Assembly: GCA_013335845.1 (NCBI GenBank)
Contig: JAAXUU010000014.1
Coordinates: 1-12,720, forward strand
DNA from: Actinomycetota bacterium
Lineage (GTDB): Bacteria; Actinomycetota; Coriobacteriia; Coriobacteriales; RUG844
Length of the DNA stretch: 12,720 bases
Direction of reading: 5' to 3'
Under the pieces are notes generated by a model, which had not been told where the DNA came from, made no database searches, and saw only the letters and a program-made list of their open reading frames with translations. Positions within the stretch are counted from its first letter, which is position 1, and every line of letters starts with the position of its first letter. Positions 6,425-12,720 of the stretch are shown here, piece by piece. The translations under genes and the position numbers were made by a program.

Positions 6425-8488
6425 TCAGTGTTTACGATGTCTCCCATAGGTGCTGCCTTTTCGCGCCGTTGATTTCAGTCGCTTCAGTGCATCGTCCTCA
6501 CTGCTATGTTCCACTTTCGCCCGTAACGCCACTACACGATCGCGAATCCGAGCAGCACTCTCGAAGTCGAGCTTCGAAGAAGCCTCTGCCATCTCTTCTT
6601 CGAGATTCGCGATAATGCGTAGCACTTCATCCCGTGCGAAACCTGCAAGTTCTTCGTTCACGCGATCGACCGATGACCCCATATCATCATCGCTCTGCAT
6701 GTACTGCATGATATCGGATATCGCTTTGCGAATCGTCTGGGGCTCTATGCCATGTTCTTCGTTATACGCCTTCTGAATCGCGCGACGACGATCCGTTTCA
6801 CCCACCGCGGTGCTTATCGACCCGGTGATCTTATCGGCATACATGATCACCTGGCCTGACACATTGCGGGCCGCACGGCCGATGGTTTGGATTAGGGAAC
6901 GATGGTTACGCAAAAAACCTTCCTTATCGGCATCGAGGATGGCGACGAGCGATACTTCGGGAAGGTCGAGGCCTTCACGTAAGAGGTTGATACCCACCAA
7001 GACGTCGAACTCACCGAGTCGCAGCGAACGCAGGATCTCGACACGCTCAAGAGTTGCGATATCGCTGTGCATATAACGCGCTTTTATCCCCGAGTCCAGG
7101 AAGAAATCGGTAAGGTCTTCGGCCATCTTCTTCGTGAGCGTCGTGACCAAGACGCGCTCGCGTCTTTCGACGCGCTTTTCAATCTCGTTTAGAAGGTCAT
7201 CGATTTGCCCTTTGCTCGGCCGAATCACGATTTCAGGGTCGAGCAGACCGGTTGGTCGGATGATCTGTTCGACTTTGGCCTCGCTGACACGTTCCTCATA
7301 GTCGCCGGGCGTTGCCGATACATACACGAACTGCGGTACACGCTGCTCATATTCGTCGAAACGCAGTGGACGGTTGTCAAGAGCCGAAGGGAGACGAAAT
7401 CCAAACTCAACCAAGGTCGTCTTACGCGAACGGTCCCCCTCATGCATACCGCGAATCTGAGGGACTGTGACATGGCTTTCGTCGATGATACAGAGGAAAT
7501 CCTTAGGGAAATAGTCGATGAGCGTAAACGGTGGCTCACCGGGTTTCCGTCCATCCAGATGACGCGAATAATTCTCGACACCCGAGCAGGAACCCATTGT
7601 CTCGAGCATCTCAAGATCGTAATTCGTGCGCATCTCAAGGCGCTGGGCCTCGAGTAGTTTTCCGTCCGCCCGCAACTCGCTTAGACGTTGGGTAAGCTCC
7701 TCCTGAATGGTTTCGAGGGCTTTTTCGATTTTCGGACGGGCCGTGACATAGTGCGACGCCGGCCAGATCGGTACGGTGTCGTAGGATGCCAACACCTCTC
7801 CGGTCACTTGGCTCACCTCGTAAATGCCCTCTACTTCATCACCGAAGAACTCTACGCGTATGGGGTGGTCGGAATAGGGTGGGAATATATCGACGACGTC
7901 ACCGCGCACCCGAAACGTTCCCCGCGTCATGTCGTAATCGTTACGATCGTACTGTATATCGATAAGACCATAGATGAGTTTATCGCGATCGAGCGGCACC
8001 TTTTTATCGACGAACACAGCCATGCCGGCATAATCTTCAGGCGAACCGATTCCGTAAATGCAGGAGACGCTTGCGACGACGATGACATCACGGCGAGAAA
8101 GCAGAGCGGCCGTCGCTGCATGCCGTAACTTCTCGACCTCTTCGTTGATGCTCGAGTCCTTTTCAATGAAGGTATCGGTGGTAGGAACGTAGGCTTCCGG
8201 TTGGTAGTAATCGTAATAGGAAACGAAATAAACGACGGCATTGTCTGGGAACAAGTCTTTGAACTCGGAGGCGAGTTGGGCGGCAAGCGTTTTATTGGGA
8301 GCCATGACGAGCGTCGGTTTCTGAACACGCTCGATCGTCTTCGCCATCGTGAACGTCTTCCCACTACCGGTAACGCCCAGCAGCGTCTGGTAACGAAGTC
8401 CGGCGTCGATACCTTCAACGAGTTGTTCGATTGCCTGCGGTTGATCGCCGGCAGGCTCGTAGGGTGAAACGACTTTGAACTTAGACAA
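6425..8488 (-). CDS. uvrB: Excinuclease ABC subunit B
   Basis: UvrB is the damage-verifying helicase-like subunit of nucleotide excision repair; it loads from UvrA and recruits UvrC. The product is 687 residues, the normal length. Visible parts are Walker A GVTGSGKT (38-45), the beta-hairpin region [12 protein letters not shown] that clamps DNA, DESH (336-339, Walker B), the helicase motifs ending in QTIGRAARN, and a C-terminal UVR domain (about 620-660) for UvrC. The start codon is TTG at 8488, with AGGAG at 8496-8500 overlapping the TAG stop of the upstream transglycosylase gene. The gap between the genes is 8 bases, so translation is probably coupled. No uvrA is within the window. No intrinsic terminator follows, and the convergent NapH-like gene begins one base away. 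Confidence 0.98.
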   Translation of the reverse strand: MSKFKVVSPYEPAGDQPQAIEQLVEGIDAGLRYQTLLGVTGSGKTFTMAKTIERVQKPTLVMAPNKTLAAQLASEFKDLFPDNAVVYFVSYYDYYQPEAYVPTTDTFIEKDSSINEEVEKLRHAATAALLSRRDVIVVASVSCIYGIGSPEDYAGMAVFVDKKVPLDRDKLIYGLIDIQYDRNDYDMTRGTFRVRGDVVDIFPPYSDHPIRVEFFGDEVEGIYEVSQVTGEVLASYDTVPIWPASHYVTARPKIEKALETIQEELTQRLSELRADGKLLEAQRLEMRTNYDLEMLETMGSCSGVENYSRHLDGRKPGEPPFTLIDYFPKDFLCIIDESHVTVPQIRGMHEGDRSRKTTLVEFGFRLPSALDNRPLRFDEYEQRVPQFVYVSATPGDYEERVSEAKVEQIIRPTGLLDPEIVIRPSKGQIDDLLNEIEKRVERRERVLVTTLTKKMAEDLTDFFLDSGIKARYMHSDIATLERVEILRSLRLGEFDVLVGINLLREGLDLPEVSLVAILDADKEGFLRNHRSLIQTIGRAARNVSGQVIMYADKITGSISTAVGETDRRRAIQKAYNEEHGIEPQTIRKAISDIMQYMQSDDDMGSSVDRVNEELAGFARDEVLRIIANLEEEMAEASSKLDFESAARIRDRVVALRAKVEHSSEDDALKRLKSTARKGSTYGRHRKH

Positions 8489-8496
8489 GAAGACTC

Positions 8497-9117
8497 CTAG
8501 AATGCATCGGGGTACAGTTCCTCGTATAATTCTTTCGCTCGAACGACGCGGAGAAGGTACGTAGCGGTTTCCGGAAAATCAATCGTATCCCTGATATCTT
8601 CTCCGCTTTCCAACCACTCATCCACATTGCCGAGCCCGGCATTATACGCGGCGACAGCGGGCTCCATCTCATGATAGCGCTCTACGAGGTATCGTATGTA
8701 AGCTGTTCCATATTCGATATTTACTGCGGGGTCCTTCAAATTCTCCGGAGGATATCTGCTTGCATCGACAATACCCCAATCCGCAAGGTCTTTCGCGGTT
8801 TCCGGTAGAAGTTGCATCAAGCCGATGGCGCCGGCATCGGACATCACATCACTATCCCATGCCGATTCCGATTCGATCAGAGCGCAGACCCAGTACGGAT
8901 TCACCTCATGACGGGCACTTGATTCGGCGATTTCCTGAGTGTATTCGAGAGGATAGTAGACGGCTTTTACCGTATGTGGGCCTTTGATGCTCACCACCGT
9001 AGCGAGAACGAGCAGTACGATCAAAGCAAGCGGTATCGAACGGTACCAGACTAAGAACGAGTCCGATCGTTTGTATCGCACATTATGTTTCCGCCTTTTT
9101 GCCATGCGTCCACTCAT
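8497..9117 (-). CDS. Membrane-anchored lytic transglycosylase (SLT/GH23 domain)
   Basis: This small enzyme cleaves the glycan backbone of peptidoglycan between MurNAc and GlcNAc. From the chosen start it is 206 residues: a basic N-terminus (MAKRRKH), one membrane segment (about 27-46), then an SLT domain with the catalytic Glu84 in ESESAW, the [13 protein letters not shown] motif (96-108) and AYNAG (157-161). The N-terminal segment should leave the domain outside the membrane. I chose the ATG at 9117 because it overlaps the coaE stop as ATGA, the usual coupling arrangement. GGAGG is only two bases before it, so the ATG at 9105 (MAKRRKH) is a real alternative; the frame also runs back to 9153 inside coaE. 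uvrB follows after 8 bases. A repair gene and a wall enzyme together look like conserved order, not a shared pathway. Confidence 0.88.
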   Translation of the reverse strand: MSGRMAKRRKHNVRYKRSDSFLVWYRSIPLALIVLLVLATVVSIKGPHTVKAVYYPLEYTQEIAESSARHEVNPYWVCALIESESAWDSDVMSDAGAIGLMQLLPETAKDLADWGIVDASRYPPENLKDPAVNIEYGTAYIRYLVERYHEMEPAVAAYNAGLGNVDEWLESGEDIRDTIDFPETATYLLRVVRAKELYEELYPDAF

Positions 9118-9731
9118 CGCCTCCAGCCTGCAGCTTCGCGCATATCCCACCACGCGGCGAGCTTCTCCTCGAACTCCTCGGGAGTGCCGGTATTCTCTAT
9201 GACCGTATGGGCGATCTTCTCCCTATCGGCATCAGTCGCCTGCAAGGCGATACGAGCCATGATATCCTCGGTCTCACCGCCGCGCTCCACAGCGCGTACG
9301 ATACGTTCGCCCTCGGGTGCCGAGATGCTTATGACCTCGTCAGCCAAGCTTGCCAGCTCCGGCGCCTCTGCGAGGAGAGGAACCTCGACCGCAAGCAAGG
9401 GGGCCTTGGTCGTGGGAGTGCAATGCACGTTAAGGATGTAGGTGTTCGCCGCTTCGATGATGTAGGGAAACGTTATGGAATCGAGTAGTTGAGCCGATTC
9501 CTGCGTCGCGAATGCGATCTTCGCGAGACGAGCAGGCTCGATGTCGCCCTCTTCTCCCAGTACATCCTCGCCGAAAGCTCTTACTATCTCATCTTTCATA
9601 GCCGAGGAACCGGTTAACAATTCACGGGAAATCGCATCGAGAGAGAGGACCGCCGCACCACGACTTCGCAAAAAGGCGAGCGCAGTCGACTTCCCACTCC
9701 CTATACCCCCGGTGATCATCACGGTATACAT
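9114..9731 (-). CDS. coaE: Dephospho-CoA kinase
   Basis: CoaE phosphorylates the 3'-hydroxyl of dephospho-CoA's ribose, the last step of CoA synthesis in the cytoplasm. The 205-residue product starts MYTVMITGGIGSGKST, with a P-loop at 8-16. LSLDAISRELL carries the substrate-side Asp, and VEVPLLAEA follows in the expected place for the family. I chose the ATG at 9731, not the upstream ATG at 9812, because the family begins at this strand, AGGGGG lies about seven bases before it, and the extra 27 residues (NCNPKCSAC and so on) are unlike CoaE. The stop overlaps the start of the transglycosylase gene by four bases. An extended -10 at 9764-9772 probably drives this and the two downstream genes. 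Confidence 0.95.
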   Translation of the reverse strand: MYTVMITGGIGSGKSTALAFLRSRGAAVLSLDAISRELLTGSSAMKDEIVRAFGEDVLGEEGDIEPARLAKIAFATQESAQLLDSITFPYIIEAANTYILNVHCTPTTKAPLLAVEVPLLAEAPELASLADEVISISAPEGERIVRAVERGGETEDIMARIALQATDADREKIAHTVIENTGTPEEFEEKLAAWWDMREAAGWRR

Positions 9732-9914
9732 TACGTGCCCCCTAACGGTATTCTCGGAGTCGAATTCTACCATGCGGCAGGCACTGCACTTGGGATTACA
9801 GTTTTCAACCACATTTCGATCGAGTAATTCGACCCTACCGAGTCACAGATGAGCCTGAACCCAGCACATGTGTGCAATCCAACACCTCCGCACGTGCCCG
9901 CCTTGCTGCACGCG
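9732..9914 (-). other. Spacer between mnmA and coaE
   Basis: This 183-base gap is the only sizeable one among mnmA, coaE, the transglycosylase gene and uvrB. I see no gene in it. Just after the mnmA stop the minus strand can fold CGCGUGC with GCACGUG (7 pairs, one G-U, loop of 10), with no T-tract. Small palindromes occur at 9890-9897 (GCACGTGC) and 9865-9872 (CACATGTG). The coaE promoter lies at the far end. Confidence 0.45.
9764..9772 (-). promoter_or_regulatory. Extended -10 promoter of coaE
   Basis: The minus strand reads TGGTAGAAT, an extended -10, with no clear -35 at 17 bases. The predicted start near 9757 leaves a short leader of about 25 bases containing the AGGGGG ribosome site. 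This would let coaE, the transglycosylase and uvrB be made independently of mnmA. Confidence 0.4.
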
Positions 9915-10982
9915 CTAGAGAATCGTTCCACCGCCGAGTACGAGGTCCCCATCATAGAGGACACAGGCTTGCCCCGAAGCGATGGCAGCCATAGGCTCAT
10001 CGAACATCACATGGACGCCCTCATCTTGAGCATCGACCATCGCCGGCACAGCCACTTGCCGATAGCGGGTTTTCACAAGAACACGGAGGGGCTTTGTCGG
10101 CTTCTCTATCGACACCCAGTTCACCCCTGCAACTTGGCAATCAGGTCTACCCAAATCGCTTGTATCACCGATGATCAAAGCGTTCCGCGCATAATCCTTT
10201 GCAACCACGTAATAAGGTTTCTCGGCCGCTACACCTATCCCCTTGCGTTGACCGATCGTATAACGATGGAGTCCTTCATGCCGCCCACAGACAAGTCCGG
10301 AAGTGTTGATGATATCGCCCGGGACCGGTTTCACATCTGCATATTCTTCGAGAAAGGCAACGTAGTCGCCCTCTTTGATGAAGCAGATGTCCTGGCTTTC
10401 CGGTTTGCGTGCGTTTGCGAGCCCCGCTTCCTCGGCAATCTCCCGGACTTCTACTTTGGTATAGTCTCCAAGTGGCAAATAGGTGTGGGCTAGAATATCC
10501 TGCGAGAGCACGTACAGCATATAGCTCTGGTCTTTCGTGGCATCTCTGGCTTTAGAAAGCGTGAACCGTCCGGTGCCCTCATCATATCCGATGCGGGCAT
10601 AATGCCCTGTCGCGATATGCGAATACTCGAGTTCCCTTGCTCGATTCAGGAGTAAGGGGAATTTCACGAAACGATTGCAGTCGATGCAGGGATTCGGGGT
10701 CGATCCCTCTTTGTAGGATCCGACGAAGCGATCGATCACTTCCGTATAGAACTTGTCTCGAAAATTGAAAGTATAGTGTTCGATTCCCAACTTGCGGGCA
10801 ACGCGCGCTGCGTCTTCCACGTCATCGAGAGAACAGCAGGTATGTGTGTCATCGAGGTGGATATCCTCATTCGAGAAGAGGCGTAATGTAGCTCCGCAAA
10901 CATCAAGTCCTTGTCGTTGCAGAAGCAAAGCGGCGACGGAGCTATCGACCCCACCGCTCATGCCGACCATACAATCGCGCAT
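9915..10982 (-). CDS. mnmA: tRNA-specific 2-thiouridylase
   Basis: MnmA thiolates U34 of tRNA-Lys, -Glu and -Gln (s2U), using sulfur relayed from a cysteine desulfurase and ATP. The 355-residue product has the PP-loop GMSGGVDSS (7-15), the tRNA-binding and adenylation core with ATGHYAR, and two reactive cysteines: Cys102 in NPCIDCNRFVKF and Cys200 in ESQDICFI. C-terminal regions correspond to the usual central and beta-barrel domains (RYTIGQRKGIGV onward). Cys99 replaces the Asp found in Escherichia coli (NPD..C), giving a CxxC plus C set that in some MnmA proteins ligates an iron-sulfur cluster. The start ATG at 10982 has AGGAGG four bases upstream. It lies directly behind the rpsA terminator with no visible promoter, so expression may come from readthrough. 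Confidence 0.96.
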   Translation of the reverse strand: MRDCMVGMSGGVDSSVAALLLQRQGLDVCGATLRLFSNEDIHLDDTHTCCSLDDVEDAARVARKLGIEHYTFNFRDKFYTEVIDRFVGSYKEGSTPNPCIDCNRFVKFPLLLNRARELEYSHIATGHYARIGYDEGTGRFTLSKARDATKDQSYMLYVLSQDILAHTYLPLGDYTKVEVREIAEEAGLANARKPESQDICFIKEGDYVAFLEEYADVKPVPGDIINTSGLVCGRHEGLHRYTIGQRKGIGVAAEKPYYVVAKDYARNALIIGDTSDLGRPDCQVAGVNWVSIEKPTKPLRVLVKTRYRQVAVPAMVDAQDEGVHVMFDEPMAAIASGQACVLYDGDLVLGGGTIL

Positions 10983-10997
10983 ACAACCTCCTCTTGG

Positions 10998-11029
10998 AAA
11001 ATAGACGGGGCTGCCCTACGGCAGCCCCG
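10998..11029 (-). terminator. Intrinsic terminator of rpsA
   Basis: On the minus strand a perfect 10-pair GC-rich stem (CGGGGCTGCC at 11029-11020, GGCAGCCCCG at 11015-11006) with a GTAG tetraloop is followed by TCTATTTT. It starts 22 bases after the rpsA stop. On the plus strand the downstream side is A-rich, so only minus-strand termination is supported. The mnmA Shine-Dalgarno begins six bases beyond the T-tract. Confidence 0.9.
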
Positions 11030-11051
11030 AAAGAAATCAATGTGCGTGAAA

Positions 11052-12371
11052 CTACTCGGCAGCAGGAGCTTCCTCTGCGGGGGCTTCCTCAGCAGGAGCC
11101 TCTTCTACAGAAGCCTCAACCTCGACGGCCTCTTCGACAACCTCATCGGCTGCAACTTCGTCAGTAGCGGTTTCCTTGGCGGCGGTCTTCTTAGCAGCAT
11201 CCGCTGCGGCCTTCTCGGCAACCTTCTTGGCCTGGCTCGGCTCAAGTTCTGCTACGGGGATTTCGATACCCAAGGTCTCAGCGGCGGCCTTCATCGAAAG
11301 AGAGATGCGACGACGGTCGAGATCGATGTCCATGACCTTGACGTGGGTCGTCTCGCCTACGCTGGTGACTTGGCTCGGCATTTCGACATGGCCTTTAGCC
11401 ATTTCTGAAATGTGTACGAGACCCTCGATGCCATCGCCAAGTTCGACGAATACGCCGAAGGGAACGAGTTTGGTGATTTTACCTTCGATGATAGCACCGA
11501 CGGGATAATTCTTAACAAGCTGACGCCACGGATCTTCCTGCGTCTGCTTCAAACCGAGAGAGATACGCTCGCGGCTCATATCGACTTCCAATACCTCAAC
11601 CTCTACGACGTCGCCGACTTTGACGACCTCACTCGGGTGATTCACATGGCCCCAAGAAAGCTCGGAGATGTGGACAAGTCCATCGATACCGCCGAGGTCG
11701 ACGAAAGCACCGAAGTCGACGATCGAAGAAACGGTACCCTTAAGACGCATACCTTTGACAAGATTCTCAAGAATCTCTGCACGCTCATTCTTGCGACCTT
11801 CTTCAAGGACGACACGACGAGAAAGAACGACATTATTGCGATTGCGATCCATTTCGATAACGCGAGCCTCGATGGTGGTGTTCATGTACATATCGAGATC
11901 TTTCACGCGGCGAAGATCGACGAGAGAAGCAGGCAAGAAGCCGCGAAGGCCGATATCGAGGATGAGACCGCCCTTGACGATTTCGATGACTTCACCAACG
12001 ACATTTTCCCCGGCGTTGAATTTCTCCTCGACCTGAATCCAAGCACGTTCATACTCTGCACGCTTCTTGGATAGAATGAGACGACCGTCTTTGTCCTCTT
12101 TCTGGAGAACCAAGGCTTCGATTCTCTCGTTCAGAGAAACGATTTCCGAAGGATCTGCATCTTTGCGAATCGAAAGTTCGCGGGCAGGTATAACTCCTTC
12201 GGATTTAAAGCCGATATCGAGCAGGATTTCATCGCGCTCGATTTTTACAACGGTTCCTGTGACAAGATCTCCTTCATCAAAATCCGTAATCGTACCGTCG
12301 ATGAGAGCATTCATCTCTTCGTCGGTAAAATCCGCTAATTGAATAATAGAAGAATTCTTAATCTCGCTCAA
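11052..12371 (-). CDS. rpsA: 30S ribosomal protein S1
   Basis: S1 binds mRNA at the 30S platform and helps initiate translation on structured or weak leaders. The 439-residue product has four S1 (OB-fold) domains at about 33-102, 119-185, 206-275 and 291-361; the last two carry the strong RNA-binding form (VDFGAFVDLGGIDGLVHISELSWGH and VPFGVFVELGDGIEGLVHIS). Four domains, not the six of Escherichia coli, is the usual form in Actinomycetota. After 375 comes an Ala/Lys then Ala/Glu tail ending in three EEAPA repeats, probably disordered. The start is a TTG at 12371: an in-frame TAA lies ten codons upstream, no ATG or GTG intervenes, and GGGG lies seven bases before it. The next ATG (codon 20) leaves too little before domain 1. 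Its leader can hide the Shine-Dalgarno in a hairpin. Confidence 0.96.
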   Translation of the reverse strand: MSEIKNSSIIQLADFTDEEMNALIDGTITDFDEGDLVTGTVVKIERDEILLDIGFKSEGVIPARELSIRKDADPSEIVSLNERIEALVLQKEDKDGRLILSKKRAEYERAWIQVEEKFNAGENVVGEVIEIVKGGLILDIGLRGFLPASLVDLRRVKDLDMYMNTTIEARVIEMDRNRNNVVLSRRVVLEEGRKNERAEILENLVKGMRLKGTVSSIVDFGAFVDLGGIDGLVHISELSWGHVNHPSEVVKVGDVVEVEVLEVDMSRERISLGLKQTQEDPWRQLVKNYPVGAIIEGKITKLVPFGVFVELGDGIEGLVHISEMAKGHVEMPSQVTSVGETTHVKVMDIDLDRRRISLSMKAAAETLGIEIPVAELEPSQAKKVAEKAAADAAKKTAAKETATDEVAADEVVEEAVEVEASVEEAPAEEAPAEEAPAAE

Positions 12372-12375
12372 AGGT

Positions 12376-12398
12376 GGACCCCTTTCAAATGGGGCCCC
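12376..12398 (-). promoter_or_regulatory. Hairpin sequestering the rpsA ribosome-binding site
   Basis: In the rpsA leader GGGCCCC (12397-12391) can pair with GGGGUCC (12382-12376) across the loop AUUUGAAA: seven pairs, six Watson-Crick and one G-U. The 3' arm holds the GGGG of the Shine-Dalgarno, so the site would be closed. An upstream GGCCCC (12468-12463) can pair with GGGGCC (12398-12393) instead, which would open it. The pairings are seen; the regulation is inferred. Confidence 0.55.
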
Positions 12399-12419
12399 TT
12401 ATGCATGGTCGTCGCAAAA

Positions 12420-12445
12420 TAGTAGGAAGATATCAAACGCTACTA
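12420..12445 (-). repeat. Inverted repeat in the rpsA leader
   Basis: On the minus strand TAGTAG (12445-12440) and CTACTA (12425-12420) flank a 14-base loop and are followed by TTTTG. The stem is AT-rich and weak; it could be part of the leader fold or a poor attenuator. Confidence 0.35.
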
Positions 12446-12480
12446 AAAACAGAACATGTCCGGGGGCCAGCAACATCCTG

Positions 12481-12498
12481 GTGCAGCTTATTCTGCAC
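12481..12498 (-). repeat. Inverted repeat at the 5' end of the rpsA transcript
   Basis: GTGCAG and CTGCAC form a perfect 6-base dyad around a 6-base loop. It begins about three bases after the predicted rpsA start, so it would be a 5'-terminal hairpin on the mRNA or an operator just downstream of the promoter. Confidence 0.5.
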
Positions 12499-12507
12499 AC
12501 GAAATCA

Positions 12508-12536
12508 AGTATATATGCCGAAACGGATATTTCCAA
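12508..12536 (-). promoter_or_regulatory. Sigma-70-type promoter of rpsA
   Basis: On the minus strand TTGGAA (12536-12531) and TATACT (12513-12508, five of six) are separated by exactly 17 bases. The predicted start near 12501 gives a leader of about 130 bases before the TTG start codon, which is long for an ordinary gene and carries several inverted repeats. Confidence 0.7.
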
Positions 12537-12578
12537 CAGAAAACAGGGCATAAATCACAGAAAAATTTGAAAAGAAGT

Positions 12579-12612
12579 GTAAGTGGCGCGTATGGTACGT
12601 TAACGCGCTTAC
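12579..12612 (-). terminator. Terminator-like hairpin between the upstream reading frame and rpsA
   Basis: On the minus strand GTAAGCGCG (12612-12604) can pair with CGCG (12590-12587) and CTTAC (12583-12579), leaving a CCA bulge and a 13-base loop. The tract ACTTCTTTTCAAATTTTT follows. The bulge and broken T-tract make it weaker than the rpsA terminator. It would end transcription of the gene to the right. Confidence 0.4.
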
Positions 12613-12651
12613 TTGAAACCATTCGTAACCACTCAAAACCACTTAAACCAC
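12612..12651 (-). repeat. Four to five GTGG-type direct repeats with 10-bp spacing
   Basis: On the minus strand GTGGTT begins at 12651, 12642 and 12632, ATGGTT at 12622, and a degenerate GTAAG at 12612: steps of 9, 10, 10 and 10 bases, one DNA helical turn each. Same-face spacing of this kind suggests an array for an oligomeric DNA-binding protein. MraZ boxes (short G-rich repeats at 10-bp steps before cell-division operons) are the closest known arrangement, but no mraZ is in view. Confidence 0.5.
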
Positions 12652-12654
12652 GCA

Positions 12655-12720
12655 TTAGGTGTGGAATTTCTTTCCCAACTCCCTGCCGATCAGTTTTTTC
12701 GCGAAAATGACAGACTCCAT
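12655..12720 (-). CDS. Probable 3' end of an unidentified gene (partial)
   Basis: The minus strand is open from the window edge to a TAA at 12657-12655 and encodes 21 residues: ESVIFAKKLIGRELGKKF with Met before and HT after. Third codon positions are mostly G or C, as in the other genes here, and a terminator-like hairpin follows. Because the window ends exactly on an ATG, it may be a gene's C-terminus or a short peptide. I do not recognise it. Another minus-strand frame is open from 12718 to 12488 but looks non-coding. Confidence 0.35.
   Translation of the reverse strand: MESVIFAKKLIGRELGKKFHT

Noticed and set aside
9732..9812. Upstream ATG at 9812 for coaE
   Set aside because: The family begins at the P-loop strand; the added segment would include the predicted promoter and has no CoaE similarity.
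10998..11040. TTGATT and TATTTT as an mnmA promoter
   Set aside because: The two hexamers are 31 bases apart and straddle the terminator stem, so they cannot act as one promoter.
11052..11100. EEAPA repeats at the S1 C-terminus as a functional DNA repeat
   Set aside because: They are low-complexity coding sequence of a kind common in actinobacterial S1 tails.
12612..12651. Phased repeats as a CRISPR array or replication iterons
   Set aside because: The units are about 6 bases with 10-bp periodicity, far too short for CRISPR, and no DnaA boxes or initiator gene are present.
12456..12710. An 84-codon plus-strand frame over the rpsA control region
   Set aside because: It has no ribosome site and low-quality composition, and it runs through the rpsA promoter, hairpins and phased repeats.
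12488..12718. A 76-codon minus-strand frame open from near the window edge
   Set aside because: Its codons are AT-rich and rich in Phe, Cys and Tyr, unlike neighbours, and it covers the repeats, terminator-like hairpin and rpsA promoter.

Overview
The window reads as a bacterial chromosome segment of intermediate G+C, with no rRNA, tRNA, CRISPR array or insertion sequence that I can see. The best guess at origin is an anaerobic actinomycete of the Coriobacteriia type. The basis is a four-domain ribosomal protein S1 with an Ala/Glu-rich tail, its linkage to mnmA, coaE, a small lytic transglycosylase and uvrB, and an orphan NapH-like iron-sulfur membrane protein. This is inference, not proof; a Firmicutes-style CopY copper operon sits beside these genes.

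Layout. (1) 1-3051, plus strand: a complete copper-efflux operon, with a perfect cop box operator, copY (repressor), copA (Cu+ P1B-ATPase) and copZ (chaperone). (2) 3092-4293, minus strand: a minimal amidohydrolase and, upstream of it, a stand-alone TfoX C-terminal (helix-hairpin-helix-like) protein. (3) 4294-4536: a divergent promoter region with a 12-bp palindrome. (4) 4537-5523, plus: an alpha/alpha-toroid (prenyltransferase/squalene cyclase-like) protein of unknown function. (5) 5701-6423, plus: a NapH-like polytopic 4Fe-4S protein, ending one base from the convergent uvrB. (6) 6425-12371, minus: a housekeeping block transcribed right to left, rpsA, terminator, mnmA, coaE, lytic transglycosylase, uvrB. 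The last three are tightly packed (ATGA overlap, then an 8-nt gap with a shared stop/Shine-Dalgarno). (7) 12372-12720: the rpsA control region (promoter, about 130-nt structured leader, helically phased GTGG repeats, a terminator-like hairpin) and probably the last codons of another minus-strand gene.

How the genes work together. copYAZ forms a closed copper-sensing and export circuit. rpsA, mnmA, coaE and uvrB cover translation, tRNA wobble thiolation, CoA synthesis and excision repair, and the linkage looks like ancestral synteny rather than one pathway. The central 3.1-6.4 kb genes show no shared pathway and look like accessory cargo.

I found no convincing new multi-gene system. The most interesting signals are the rpsA leader, where a GC-rich hairpin buries the Shine-Dalgarno sequence and an alternative pairing could free it; the 10-bp periodic GTGG repeats upstream; and the toroid protein with a Cys/His cluster.
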